Positions 1-13,004 of a stretch of DNA of 64,000 nt are shown piece after piece. The stretch spans positions 117,952,689 through 118,016,688 of the forward strand of contig NC_080570.1 of assembly GCF_030247185.1 (NCBI RefSeq). Direction: 5' to 3'. The number at the start of each line of letters is the position of its first letter. Positions within the stretch are counted from its first letter, which is position 1. The notes beneath the pieces were generated by a model. That model did no database searches, was not told the origin of the DNA, and saw only the letters and a program-made list of their open reading frames with translations. The translations under genes and the position numbers were made by a program. Source of the stretch: Malaya genurostris. Lineage: Eukaryota; Arthropoda; Insecta; Diptera; Culicidae.

Positions 1-1
1 A

Positions 2-1801
2 GCGATTTTCGTCGAACGAGTTGAGAAAAAGGTTCCCCAGCATCATCAGGAAATCTTGGGAGCTACAGCTCCGTTGAATGCTGCTGCCAAAATGAGTCCA
101 CCGACGACGGAACGAAATCGCGTAGAATCGGCCGCTGATGTTGGGCTCATGTCCGAAGATGCCGGTTCAAGTCCGGCACCGGTCGAACTAAAAGTGGTCG
201 CCGATTTGGTTATGGATAAAAACGTTTTCGGGCACATTTCACTGTTGAAGTAAGTGTTGTTTTTTGTAGTGAAATAAAAACCGAATCATTATATCCTTTT
301 TTGTTTTTGTTTCAGCAATTCTCATGATCGTGGTAAAACGGTAATCTACCAGAATCCGGTCACCAGCACCAACGTCATCTACAGCATTCTGAATCCCAAA
401 TCTCTAAACCTCAATCTCGGCGGCGGGGTGGGTCGAGGTGCTACCGCAACTCTAACCTTACAGCCTCATCGCGGAGTTCGCAAACCGAAGAAGCGTGGCC
501 GTAAGAAAAAGGTTCCGACGGAGACCATCAATGGTGGCGCGGCTGCCGAAGGTGTTAATCCGCTTGTGCTACACTCGGAACCGAAACCCGTCGTCGATCC
601 GGATGTTCCTGTTTCGGTGACACGCTCCGGTCGGCTCAGTAAACCTCCCCGCTATGCAAATAACTACTTCCAAAATATTAAGCAAAAAACCGAACATTCC
701 CCTCCCCCACCGCCACCACTACCACCTCCACTGCTGCCAAAATTGGATCTCCCGGCACCGGATCCGGAAACTGCTGAAAAACTGCCCAACTTCTCCGCTG
801 CACTCAGTTCCACGGTAAGCCCGGCCTCAGTCTCGCCCGGTTCGCTCGGTGATGCGAAGCGCAAAATGAAGGTCCCACTGCAGTACCGCTGTTCGACCTG
901 TAACAAAGTGTACCTCGGCAAGCGGATGCAGAGGCACCTGCAGAAATATCCCAGCCACAACTCGGAACGGGATTGCGTTGGGCCGGAACGGGAGAAAAAA
1001 ACCGAAAAGGAGGAAAAATCCACCTATCTCTATAAGCATTTGTTTGATCTGTTGCAGAAGTTCACCGAAAAGGATAAGGGTCGGGTCATGTTGAAAGAAA
1101 TCAGCAACTTTGTGGACTTCGTGCGGGCGCTGATTCCCAGGTTGATCACAAACGAAGAGCAAAACAGCACCGTCGAATACATCGATCACAACGTGGCCGA
1201 CGTGCTGCGATTGAATCACGGCAAATATCGACTGAAATTGTCCTCCCTGGCGGAAGAATACGAAAAGCTAAACCATACCGTAAGTCTACTGAACAACAAC
1301 AACCCCAGCAATCCCAGCAACGGGATATCACCACCTCAGAACGGATCCACAGTTCCACCACTGACGAGCACCCCGAATGGGAATGCGGAACGGCAATCGT
1401 TCACTTTCAATGCCGATGATCTGCTGAACCAATCCAGTTCGTTTCCCAGCTTGAGTACTCTGGTCACCGAACATAACCTACTGGTGCATTCGTGTAGCAA
1501 TAACAACAACAATAATAACAGTAACAACAACAACAACAACAACATCCACCCGCATCACCAACATCAGCACAACAACAATCATCACCCGTTGCAGAATCCA
1601 CATCCCCACCACGGTGGTAACAATCTTTACAATCATCATAATCATCATCATCATCATCACCACCTCCACCTCAACCATCTGCCGCCGGTCGTCGGTTCCA
1701 ACGGGCACGACGATGCGATAAACAGTCTGTCCGGGCTGTGTAAGTCCCCGGTGCAGCACTCCACCTCCGGTATGGTCAATATGGCGCTGAATCTGTACTG
1801 A
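2..1801 (+). CDS. C2H2-type zinc-finger protein, ZNF839-like (5' partial, two exons)
   Basis: Two exons, 2-249 and 316-1801, give an open frame of 577 residues ending in TGA at 1799-1801; the 5' end lies outside the window. The intron splits an Asn codon and the frame continues across it. Visible in order: a basic AT-hook-like stretch KPKKRGRKKK (about residues 139-148), a SGRLSKPPRY motif, a proline run, one finger with spacing C-x2-C-x11-H-x6-H (bases about 890-961, CSTCNKVY...RHLQKYPSH), a helical-looking acidic/basic segment, then Asn-rich and His-rich tails. The SGR-S-PP motif followed by a single finger and a helical region recalls vertebrate ZNF839, but this is from memory of the architecture and not a search. 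Role inferred: nuclear DNA or chromatin binding. Codon use is GC-richer than the flanks, as expected for a real gene. Being a gene is near certain; the family name is tentative. Confidence 0.85.
250..315 (+). other. 66-bp intron of the zinc-finger gene
   Basis: Donor GTAAGT at 250-255 and a T-rich tract ending TTTCAG at 310-315. Joining 249 to 316 keeps the reading frame open on both sides, whereas reading through meets a stop at 251. The size is typical of a short insect intron. Confidence 0.9.
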
Positions 1802-1969
1802 GCTGAAAAAAAGGAACAACAAAAACAAACAAACAAACAAAAAAAAAAACAACTGCAACAGGATACAAAATTACGTTCTCACAGAAAAACCATACACAAT
1901 TTCTCAGAAAACAATAATACAAAGTGAACAAGTTTTAAATTGAATCTAATCAGAATACAAAGAAAGGAT

Positions 1970-1975
1970 AATAAA
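1970..1975 (+). promoter_or_regulatory. Candidate poly(A) signal of the zinc-finger gene
   Basis: AATAAA lies 169 bases after the stop codon in an A-rich 3' UTR. A GT/T-rich stretch follows at about 2000-2060. It is the first canonical hexamer downstream; use is inferred. Confidence 0.5.
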
Positions 1976-2612
1976 TTAATTGGATAGTAGTGAAACTGGT
2001 TCGGATTTGTTCGATATTTTTCCTTGTTTTTTTTGGGACAACGCTTTGTTTTGTATATTGTCGTTCGCAAGTTAACAAACGGATTGGCCGTTTAATGCAT
2101 AGGGCACATACAAAGCAAGTGTCGTAAGTCCCTTATACCGTTTTCATTTATTGAGTAGAGCCCGAAGGCTGACCCAGAGTCGCCGAAACTACTTTTGAAA
2201 TGTTTGTTCTAGCAACCTAGTGTCGCTCTGGCTCGGATTCTAATCGCGTAGTTTCGCTATGAAAATTTTACTATATTTTTTACCTTTTTGTTAAGTTGTG
2301 TAGGACGCGTTTTCAAGGCCATTACTCACAGCTACCTTTGATCACAAATAAAATATATCTGGACTCCCCAGTGTAATAGTGATGTAATGTACGATTCGGA
2401 CGGTCCGCCTCCTTCCGTCATTGTTACCGAAACGTCAGCGTCCGTTAATATTAGATTAATACTCTCTTTACCGGAACGATCACACATTCCGGCCGAAAGA
2501 CGCTCGGACGACCGACCGTGAATCGTATTTAATTGAGCAACCCGTGACACCAAAATCGCCGCCTAGTGGAAAATGCATGCGTAAATGCTCCTAAAAGCAT
2601 TAGAGATGGTCG
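1976..2612. other. 3' flank of the zinc-finger gene, no gene seen
   Basis: No coding potential or clear repeat. It may include an extended 3' UTR. The stretch 2370-2560 is GC-richer and non-repetitive, probably single-copy flanking DNA. Confidence 0.4.
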
Positions 2613-3379
2613 CCCTCTCAGCAGGCCGTTCAATTTTGTTGGTCTTTGTGCGCTTGTTGAACGATAAATTGCACGACATATTCGTTCAGTTTGCTGGAAC
2701 TGTTTGTTTTTTTTTTTATATCATTTATTTTACCCCGGCTTTAACCATGTTGGAACTGTTTGTTGTTCATTTAGGGGTTAGCCAAATTTTGTGCTAGGGC
2801 ACATAACCGATTTTATTATTTTTACGTTTCGTTTTTGACTCATCAGTGCAGAGCAGTTCAAATTGAACTGCTTAGTGCTAAACTCGGCAGTTCAATTTGA
2901 ACCGCTAAGCAGACGTAAAGTTTCTGCTACTTACAGAACACTTTTTGTTTTGCAACGGAGTGCAATGTCTTTTCTGACGTGCCGAACGAACGGTTTGTTG
3001 TTGTTTTTTCTCTTGCAAAAATAGTGTGAACATTAAGTGTTACCTTTACATAAAAAGAAAACTTGTTGTTATTCTACGTGAAGTAGAAGTATTGTACAGG
3101 TATGTATTGTTAGTTTAAACAAATAAATGGAAAAAACTTCAGAAATTCTCCAATAAAACTAGTCCAACGGGGCTCCAACTCCTCATGTTAAAAATAGCTC
3201 AACAATGGACCTCTGTCTGCCGGGTTTGTTGAACGAAAAAAATGGCTTTCGGTTCAACGATCTGTTTCAAAATTTGCAAACGAAGGTCCCGTGTTGGCCT
3301 CCCGTTGAACGATTGATTGGACTTTCATTGGACCAATGATCCAACGAAGGACCACCGTTGAACGTTTTTTCTAAGAGGG
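2613..3379. mobile_element. MITE family A, copy 1, with internal insertion
   Basis: Ends are imperfect inverted repeats: left CCCTCTCAGCA...CGTTCAA, right the complement of CCCTCTTAGAAAAAACGTTC. The body matches 50616-51102, and an internal block (about 2710-2985) absent from that copy is an extra insertion. Many GTTGAACG and CCAATGAT words recur in the body. No ORF. The cleaner copy at 50 kb is flanked by TA. Confidence 0.75.
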
Positions 3380-3484
3380 AACAGATAAATGAAAGCCTAG
3401 TTGCAATCTAGGAGTAAACTTTGTCCGAACAAGATTTAGCGAGTTTGTGTAGGATTTGCGGGCTCAGGAAAGTTGAGGAGTGAT

Positions 3485-3857
3485 TGTCAAAAATAATTAT
3501 AGATGTTATGTAACAATATTTCAAGCATTTCGCTGGATTGCTGAGGTGCACCGGTAAGCCACTTTAAAAAATAATTTCTGAAGTATTGATTTGAACACCA
3601 GACGAAGTATAGAACATTTCATTTTCGATTACTGTTATAAATGACTACCAGTGAGCTTCGAGTCATTCAAAAGCTGTGTTCAAAGTGAATTTTTTACAGA
3701 TGGAATATTGGCCGTTATCAGAAAAACGTGAGATTCTATATTCCTTGAGAAATGATGCGAAATCTGCAGATTTCAAGAGGTTCATCCGTAGATCCGTAGA
3801 ATAGACATAAATCTGTAAATCTACGGATAAATCCGTAGGGTTGGCATCGCCTCCCGT
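3485..3857. repeat. Repeat R, copy 1 (uninterrupted)
   Basis: An old interspersed repeat ending in the words AAATCTG/TCCGTAG and GGTTGGCATCGC. It aligns with three blocks of the second copy (6118-6207, 10508-10607, 12157-12386). It therefore serves as the empty site for the two insertions in copy 2. No ORF; class unknown. Confidence 0.65.
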
Positions 3858-3948
3858 TGAACGATTGATTGGACTTTCATTGGACCAATGATCTAACGTA
3901 TTGGACCAATGAAAGACCACTGTTGAACGTTTTTTTTTCTAAGAGGGC
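3848..3948. repeat. MITE family A, 3'-end fragment
   Basis: Repeats the last ~100 bases of family A (CCCGTTGAACGATTGATTGG to CTAAGAGGG). It abuts the end of repeat R, so it is a truncated copy or the result of a rearrangement. Confidence 0.7.
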
Positions 3949-3996
3949 GGGTAAGCAATTTCTTGAACCCGAACCCGACCCGTAGCCGATCGAAAA

Positions 3997-5075
<1,079 letters not shown>

Positions 5076-5222
5076 GATTAACCCTACCCGACACGAGCCC
5101 GAAAATAAATGTTCTTCCAAACCCGTACCGTACCCGTGGTTCACAGTCTAAGAAGTATTCGCCGCAGTGATGGCACTTTTCCATAAAGTCAAATCCGTAT
5201 ATTTACTTTCAAGTATACTCAT

Positions 5223-5893
5223 CACGCTCGTTCAATGTTACTCTAAAGTGAGTATAATTTCACTCACTTCCGTTAAAAGTGGAACTACTCTATAGTCAGT
5301 AAAGCTTGTTTACTCACTTTTGGTAGTTGTCAAATTCTGAGTAACATTTACTCAGTTCTATAAATGGAAAAATTAACTCGAGTGAGTAAATATTACACAA
5401 TATCATTCGAATTTTCTAAAGAATTCTTTATTTTATTCAAAACTGCGTGTAAATTAAAAACAATGCAACATTTTTTAAATATTTTCTCAATTTACACTTT
5501 GTAGTTTTTCCATATAAAGTTGAAAATGTTCTTTAAACTCCCTCACGTATCGTGGAACGAAGGTTGTGCAAATGTGGCAACGAAAAACTTCAATTATTAT
5601 TAGGATTAGGAGGTATAACAATATTACCTTTTAATTTTCGATAGACTTCTTCATCTACCACGGCTCCAACCTGCTCCATTTTTTTTTTCAAATTTCCTTT
5701 CTACAAAAATCATTGAACGTATATTATCACACAACGTTTTCGAAGCTCTGTCAGTAAAACTTGTTGTCAATTTAGAAACTGAGTAAAAGTTACTTAGTCT
5801 TCTAAATCAAGATTACTCACTTTTTGACATTTGCACTAAATAAACAAAAGTGAGTAGAAGTTACTCACTTGAGAGTAACATTGAATGAGCGTG
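5223..5893. mobile_element. TIR element with TACTCA subterminal repeats, copy 1
   Basis: Inverted ends of about 32 bp: left CACGCTCGTTCAATGTTACT, right complement CACGCTCATTCAATGTTACT, flanked by CAT on both sides. Many TTACTCA/TGAGTAA words lie near the ends. The inside is mRNA-like on the minus strand (next entry). A relative sits at 13005-13762. Confidence 0.75.
5487..5679 (-). pseudogene. Possible zinc-finger mini-gene inside TIR element
   Basis: On the minus strand an ATG at 5679 opens a short frame (MEQVGAVVDEEVYRKLK). If a 40-base GT...AG segment (5627-5588) is removed, it continues VFRCHICTTFVPRYVREFKE, then HFQLY..., to TGA at 5487-5489. CHIC followed by H is a half C2H2 finger; a second His is not seen. 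AATAAA lies downstream on the minus strand (about 5430). Forty bases is very short for an insect intron, so the gap may instead be a frameshift or indel. It could be the N-terminal exon of a transposase or a captured host fragment. Function unknown. Confidence 0.35.
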
Positions 5894-5921
5894 CATGCCC
5901 TTATATATTGACATAATCCTA

Positions 5922-6088
5922 AAGCGGCCCTTACACAAGTCATTAAAAATGTCATCATTAAAAAATAATATCATTTTAATGAACGTGTAATGCTGCAGTA
6001 ATGACGAGATTTCTATCAAATTTGAAATACATCATTACTTAGTCATCATTAAAAATGACCAAAAATAATGCTTGTGTAAGGGCCGCTT
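5922..6088. mobile_element. 167-bp MITE, TIR AAGCGGCCCTTACACAAG
   Basis: Perfect 18-bp inverted ends around a body rich in TCATTA/AATGA words. No ORF. It cuts into the left side of repeat R copy 2. Confidence 0.85.
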
Positions 6089-6207
6089 AACAACTGGGAG
6101 CTCTGGACAATAAAGACAGGCTTCGAATAATTATGGACACTAAGTAACGATATTTCACGTATTTTCCGGATAATGGCCAATAAGACCTCTGTCAACATCC
6201 ACTTTAA

Positions 6208-9200
6208 GGGCTGAGGACAGTACCGTAAAGTGGTAGATTTTTTGCTATTTTCCCGTTTCAAATAAAATTTTCACGGAAACGGTGCAGAATATAGAAAAAC
6301 CCACCTGACAATGTCTTCGAAATTTAGTTGAGAATATTCTGTGAAATTTTCAGAATGTTTCATTCACGACCGCTAACGTGTTGTATTTTTTTCTGACTGA
6401 AGAACTGCTGAAAATTGGAACGCTCGGAAATGCATACCTCTACTTGTTCATCGACTATCTCGGCTTTGAAGACTTGTATCATAAATATACCGTGACAAAG
6501 TCTAGATAATTTAGTTTAGATGCGATTAGTACATAAAAACGTATATGTTATCGCGATAAAAATAAAGTCTTGTATTTTTTTGTGAAACAAAGTCAGTTTC
6601 AATGCATCCGCCATTTTTTTCGCTTTGGTTTCCTCAGGGTTGCTGAAATTCGCCTCACGCAACTCATTAACGTTCATCGCCTGCGAACGATTCAAGAACG
6701 GAGACAGCAAAGCATGTAATGCCGGACGAGGCAAAAGCTATGCTCAATATGTGACTGCCTGAGCGACTCGCAAGAGAGAAGAGATCTTGCTTTTCATGCT
6801 TGTTGCTATTCCGCCGTGAGCCATTCTCTACCATTTCAAGAGCAGGTATCATCAGGCACGAGTAGCGCTTACATTGAGTCAATTTTTGACTCACTGCGAG
6901 TCAAAATGCCAGCAATCATGAATGCAAGTGTACGAAAAAAATTGAAGACAAAAATTAGCGATGCGATGGAAGCAATTTTTTATTTTGCTTAGTTTAATTG
7001 TCTCGTAGATATTGCCCTGATAAAAAGTGTGCGTTGAACATCACAAATTAGCTTGGAAAACTTTAAACGTAATATCATTACTTATTATTGGAAGATGGCG
7101 AAACGATTGGGTTGGATAAAAATTAAACTGATAGTCTACTTCAAAACGTCGTTTAAAATCGTATACTAATGTACATATAATGTACTTCCTACTGCAATAA
7201 AACTAATGAAACAGTTTATTCAGATTTCACCGAATACTATTCTCACGTTCGTACTCCGTGCTGTTGAAATTTTGCGGCAAGTAATGGCAGATAGATTTTA
7301 AAAAAGCTGGAGTTGAATCACCTGAGGGCAATCACTTTTGTAAAGTGAAAATTTTGCAGTTTATATGGCTTATATAAGAAATAAAATAAAAGGAATTATT
7401 TTCCACATATAACTGTAGCAACACTTTTGATTCTCTTTCGGGTTGGTTTGATATTTATTTTTTTTATGATTTTGAAAATGGACTGAAATATCTACAGTGA
7501 TATTTTTTAAAATCACATATGATTATGAATGATCAAGTCCAATACGCAATATCAATATGCAATGCAAATAGAGTGACAAAAATATATTCTGAATATTGAT
7601 TATAGAGGCAAGTCTAATCTTTTAATTCCAGGGATGATTTATTTTCTCATGTTTTTATTATATTAAACACAATTTAACGCTTCTTCGCATAGATTTGATT
7701 TATAGAAGTAATAGGAGTGCAGGGTTTTCCACAACGTTTGAACCTACTGAGACGCCAGACGCTTGCTCTGCAAAAATCAAAGCAATTAAGAAGAATAGCT
7801 AACAAAGAAATAGTCATTACTAACTAAATACTCATTCAGCATCTATTACCATACATCTACGCAAATTATCGATTAGAATAACTGTACTACGATCAGGAAA
7901 TTAAGACTTTTAAATTGAGAATCACGGTTGTGGTTCCGGCCAACTGCAACAGGATGTCGAAGCATTTTGTAAAACGCAACATAAAATTGGAGGAATAGAT
8001 GTTCCATTGAAATTTACTTTTGTTTTTTTGTATCGCCTTATTAACTTAGTCCTATTTTAATGCATTCATTAAATTTTTGCATTTAATATTATCATTTTTG
8101 GAGTTTCACAAAACTATTGCCTCGTAAGTTTTTTTTCCAAAAGCAAACAGCAAAATAATAACGTAATGTGATATCAGTTGAGAAATTGATGAGCTGAAAT
8201 CAAATTAAGATTACAATCTGATATTGCTGTCAAAAATGTATTGAAAATAAAATGTTCTACAATTAACTCCCGAAGTGATCGGTTTAGCTTTTTTTTAAAA
8301 AAGAACATCCGCTAGAAGAAATTGTAAATTCAATTTCATAACATTTTACAATATTCATATTACAGAGGAAACGATTTCAATTTGAAAAATAACACAATCC
8401 GCGTGGTTTATCGATTTGTCAGATAGTGCGATTTAGAATTTTTGTTACTCATATCACACATTCAGTTTTGAAACTACTCATTGTATTATTTACCTTAAAA
8501 CTATGTTGAGCAAAAAAATTTTTACGTGAATACTTCAAGGATCACATACAAAAAGTCCAAATGAAATATAATTCTGTTATCACATAATCAGGAGATAGTA
8601 GGAGAATATAGGATCAAGAAAAAAAGTATGCATTTAATTCCACTTTATTTAACGTCACTAATGTCACGAGACAGATAATTTTGTTGTGTTTGATTGTATG
8701 ATACTTGATTTTTAGATATTTATTTCGTTATTGGAAACTGCGGAAGGTCTTCATTGCACGATTATCAATGGCACAGTTTCCAACAAGTAACTGTAGAGAG
8801 TTTGTTTGTTTTTGATAATAATAGAAATATCATTCTTCAGTAAAATCTTATGTTGGCCTCCAAATTAGTGCCTTATACAAAATTATAGAAGTTCTATTTC
8901 GGTTTTAGTTTCTATTATATTGTAGCTCTAACGCCCTGTATATTGAATGTGACGGAATTATTTGGTGTTTATGGTTCTTCTAGTATTTGTACGAACTGAT
9001 AGTGTTTATCATCAAAGTTGGTCTCAACTTTTTTGGTAGTTGACTTGGTTCGACACAACTTGTCTCGAAGTCAATACAAATACTATTAGTTTATTATGAA
9101 TGATTAACATGAAATTAAAAGCAATCATCACATATGTTTATAATTATTAAGGAAACGATCGTCGAATGGCTTTGTAATCGGTATATAAATAGTTTCACGA

Positions 9201-10507
9201 TCATGAGAAACAATAATAATTGACAAAAACTTGGGACTATTACTTCTCAGGCATAATAAACAACCCTACATTCGACCGAATGAAAAATACCAATTTGGCA
9301 TTTCGAATGAGGTATAATTTGTTTGGAAAAGTCGAACTCGATCGAAACACAAAATGAATTTATTATAGAACTACGGAATAGGAGTGAAAGTTACATATTT
9401 ACGACACACAAAAACGCTCCATTAATAACCCTTTACAGTTTGATGTTTAATCAATAACATATTCTGGTAGGTATCAAAGTTGTCCCTAACGCTACAAATC
9501 ACGATTAAAGTATAGCAAACACCGAAGAAATGTGCAGTGAAGACAATTCAAAAAGATTCGACATCTTTCTTATAAGCTTTATACAGGAATAAAATTTTAT
9601 CCTGGGCGGTCATTCAATTGTACCGCCATACGTCGCAGAGAACGAATCACCGTGAGTAGAAAATTCGACTCAACGCGAGTCATCATCACCACCGAATAGC
9701 TTTCTACCTAAATGCTTCGAAACGAACTCACTGTGAGTCAACAGAGTGCATATAAGATGCTTGCTTGCTTTGCCAAGCGGTTCAATTCTCTGAGTGGAAG
9801 AAAAGAATGAATAAAGCAGACACGGAATATATACAAACTGCTCGCCGCACGGGTAGAGCATCGCCGGTGAAGAGAATAGTTCACGAGTAATGTTTCATTG
9901 ATAGGATCAGCAACCTTGGCCATTTCCTGATAGAAATGATAGAGAGAAAAAAAATTGGCTCGACAAGGCTGCCAAACACACAGACGTTTCATTGTATATA
10001 AACACATTTTTTGTTTCGAAATATTTTTTCATTGTTCATTGGAATCTATGTTATGTTCAACCAGACCCTGTCAGCTTGGAGCGATCTCAATCTTCAGTTC
10101 AGCAACGCCATCGCACGGCGTCTCATTCAACATGTCATGTCAATTGTATGGGTGCACAGCCCTGCTATTTTGGCGCGCACGAATTTGACATTTCTCTCCT
10201 CTACTTCTATGTATGAGGTTCGATGCGGGCTCACCTGAGGGCGACATGCTCGCAAAAAAGGATGTTGCCAATGATTTGTTCGGGAAATGTGAGAGCTGGA
10301 TATCTTGTTAATATGATGTCTTTGGTTCAACCCATACGATAGATTTATGTGATAAAATTTCTCATCAAAATAATAAAATGTATGCTGGCAACCCGGTACA
10401 GTTTGCTCATATACGAGAGAGTACAAGAGAAATACGATGCGCAAAGGGAATTGAGAGAGCCACGTGGTCGATTTAAAACTCAACACGTGACCCTCTGTCC
10501 TCAGACC
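6208..10507. mobile_element. 4.3-kb TTAA-flanked element (non-coding)
   Basis: TTAA at 6204-6207 and 10508-10511 flanks inverted ends GGGCTGAGGACAG and CTGTCCTCAGACC. Repeat R copy 1 reads CCACTTTAAAAAATAAT across the same place and so is an empty site. TTAA duplication is typical of piggyBac and some Kolobok-type elements. No transposase-like ORF is present, so it is non-autonomous or decayed. Two complex, slightly GC-richer patches lie at 6590-6900 and 9620-10250; the rest (6900-9600) is AT-rich with nothing recognisable. A related end occurs near 27515-27575. Confidence 0.75.
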
Positions 10508-10607
10508 TTAAAGAATAATTTCAGAAGTGTTAATAACAACACCAGATGAAATTTGAAACATCTCCTTTGAAATTACTGTTATGAATGACTCTCAGTAAGC
10601 GCCTTAT

Positions 10608-12156
10608 CGACGACACGACCTGACACTCCGAAGAAAAGTTAGCACTAAAAATGTTCGTAAACGATTTACCACCAGTTACCATAAATTGAGTGACCCCTTA
10701 CTAATGTTAAAAATGATTTTCTTGAGCAACACTGTTCTAGTTGCTATGAACTAGTTACCAAGGTGTCCTTATTTAAATAAACAAAGTCTTTAAATGTATC
10801 GGAATTGTTCTGAATCGTAATTTTGAATTCCCAATACACAATTTCAGAGCAAAAAAATGTAAATTCTGAGAACAATGGAGAGTCAGTTTAAATCGAAAGA
10901 AATAATAGCGTGAGTTCTGAAATTATTGAGTTGCTAATAAAGACTTATTTCTATTCATTTTCATTCAGCTTTTTGCCATTGTTACTAAAACGCAACCTTC
11001 ATCTACATCAAGGGAAAATAATTTTGTCATACCCAGGATATACCGGAATATGCCATCACTGTAAAACACACTCAAATATCAGTAATGACGTACTATCAAT
11101 TATGAATTAAGAAAAGCATCCTAAAAACCCAATAATTGAGTATCAAGTCTATACCTGAGTTCGTGATATACAAGGCTGGACTTTCTAGAGCACTTATTGA
11201 CTCTTAGCGTGAAATCGGTTTCATTGCAAACATTTGCCGCTTAAGAATAATTTTATTCTATAAAATCACTTACAAACTAGTTTCCTGATAAAAATTGTCA
11301 GAATATTATGAATGGTATGATGATGTTGATTTTTTGGATGGTACTTTTAAATGCATAGTGAAAAGTTGTAGGATATGCGCGCAAAAAAATGCTAATCGTC
11401 ATTTAAATAATAATTACTCAAAAAAGGTTCGAAAACTTTAAAATTATGTTGAACACAATCTCTTGTTATTTGATGGTCAAACAAACTAACCTCCGGGTCC
11501 TCGGATTTCGATTCCCGAAACATCAAAAGTATTGTTCAAAACACTCCACATACAAATTGAATCGATGTCTCATGTATACGATAATAAGTAAGGAATCGGT
11601 GTTATGGATCCGATTTACCTGGTTTTTGTTTTTAATATAATTAACTCATTTTAGTTCGCTTTCTTTTCCTAACATTCGTTTTTTAATATCGTTCGTCATT
11701 AGGGGTTCAGTTATTATTATCTCAAAACAAACTTCGGAGCAGTCATCGATAGGAGAGGTTCTAGAATAATGTTTCGATCGTTCGGGCTTGCTCTAACTGA
11801 TTTTATGCGAAGGCGGATAGAAACTTTATTGGTAGACAAGCACAAGACGCAATGCAGCAAATTTTAAAAACGAATTTTCATCTGCCATCATCACTGGTTA
11901 CAGGATTTCCCTCTGGCATTTGTTCAAATTTTCGGCGTGTAAAACGAATTCAAAATTTGTTTTGTTTACATTTCAAAATCTAGTTGAAAAGCAGTAACCA
12001 AGGTTACGGTAACTGTTATTCAAAATCAATAATTTATCAACAAGTGTAGCCAGTTTAATATTTTTTCAGGAAATTTCATTTTGATATTACCAGTTACTGA
12101 GGGGTAGTTAAATTTGCGATACAGATTCGATAGGCGAGTGGCAGGTCGTGTCGTCG
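10608..12156. mobile_element. 1.55-kb TIR element with 7-bp target duplication
   Basis: Inverted ends CGACGACACGACCTGACACT / CGACGACACGACCTGCCACT (21 bp in all, one mismatch). Flanks are GCCTTAT (10601-10607) and GCCTAAT (12157-12163), a 7-bp duplication with one change. Repeat R copy 1 is continuous at this point. No ORF above about 65 codons. Superfamily unresolved (hAT or P-like lengths are near). Confidence 0.7.
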
Positions 12157-12386
12157 GCCTAATCATCCAGAATCTACCTTCAAAGTGAATGTTGACAGCC
12201 TTATGAGCCGTTATGGAAAAAACAAAGCGCGACTTTATTAATTTTTGTAGACATCCCGAGAAATAATGCGTTATCTTTAGATTCTGCAGAAATAATGTAA
12301 AATCCGTAGATTTCAAGAAAAAAAAGTCGTTGAAAAGACAGAAATCCGTAGATTTACGAATAGATCCGCAGGGTTGGCATCGCTGA

Positions 12387-13004
12387 TTCGCTGGTCTGTT
12401 ACTATCCTCAAATAAAAATTTACGTTCGAATTACTTGAAATTTCACGTAAATTGATTCTGAGCGTTAATGTGGACATGTTACCTGACAAAGATGAGTATT
12501 ATGTGACTATCCCCTGATATCACGTATAAGTTACGTGAATTTCCTGTGTAAACAGTGTGAGTGCTTATAGCGTAAGTAGTTATAAAACAGCTCTTAGGAA
12601 AATCTGTGCAAATAAAAGCTTTGACTTAAAGGTTTGTCGAAGCTACGAACAATCGAGGAGGATCAAACAACCGTCTGTATACTTGGATAAGGCTGTCGTG
12701 ATTTTTAGTCTTGGACATTTTTTTTCTTCGAAGAACGTCTTCTCTTCTCAAAGTTCTTCGAGTGAATGAAATTTTCCGTTTTCTTGTTAAACAATCTGAT
12801 TTGGTTCAGTTGCTAGGATATAAGTTTCGCCCTTTGCTAGCTAATTCCTATAACTAATTTCTGAAGGGAATGTTTTTATCGCAAAAACAGCGCCGTTATG
12901 GAGGGCAATGATTTATTGCCTTTCATATGTACTTTTTAATGAAAAAATGAAACCAAGACGCTAAAAATGTAGAACCGATTCAAAATGGTTCTGCCAATCT
13001 TGTA
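12387..13004. other. Non-coding, nothing recognised
   Basis: AT-rich sequence without convincing ORFs or clear repeats; a few TTACGTGAA-type words occur at 12420-12540. Confidence 0.3.

Larger units (their letters stand above)
6118..12386. repeat. Repeat R, copy 2, split by two transposons
   Basis: Three R blocks (about 6118-6207, 10508-10607 and 12157-12386) align in order with the continuous copy at 3485-3857. The segments between them are the TTAA element and the 1.55-kb element listed next. Confidence 0.65.

Noticed and set aside
1478..1858. Minus-strand ORF over the 3' end of the zinc-finger gene
   Set aside because: Shadow of Asn/His codon repeats in the real gene.
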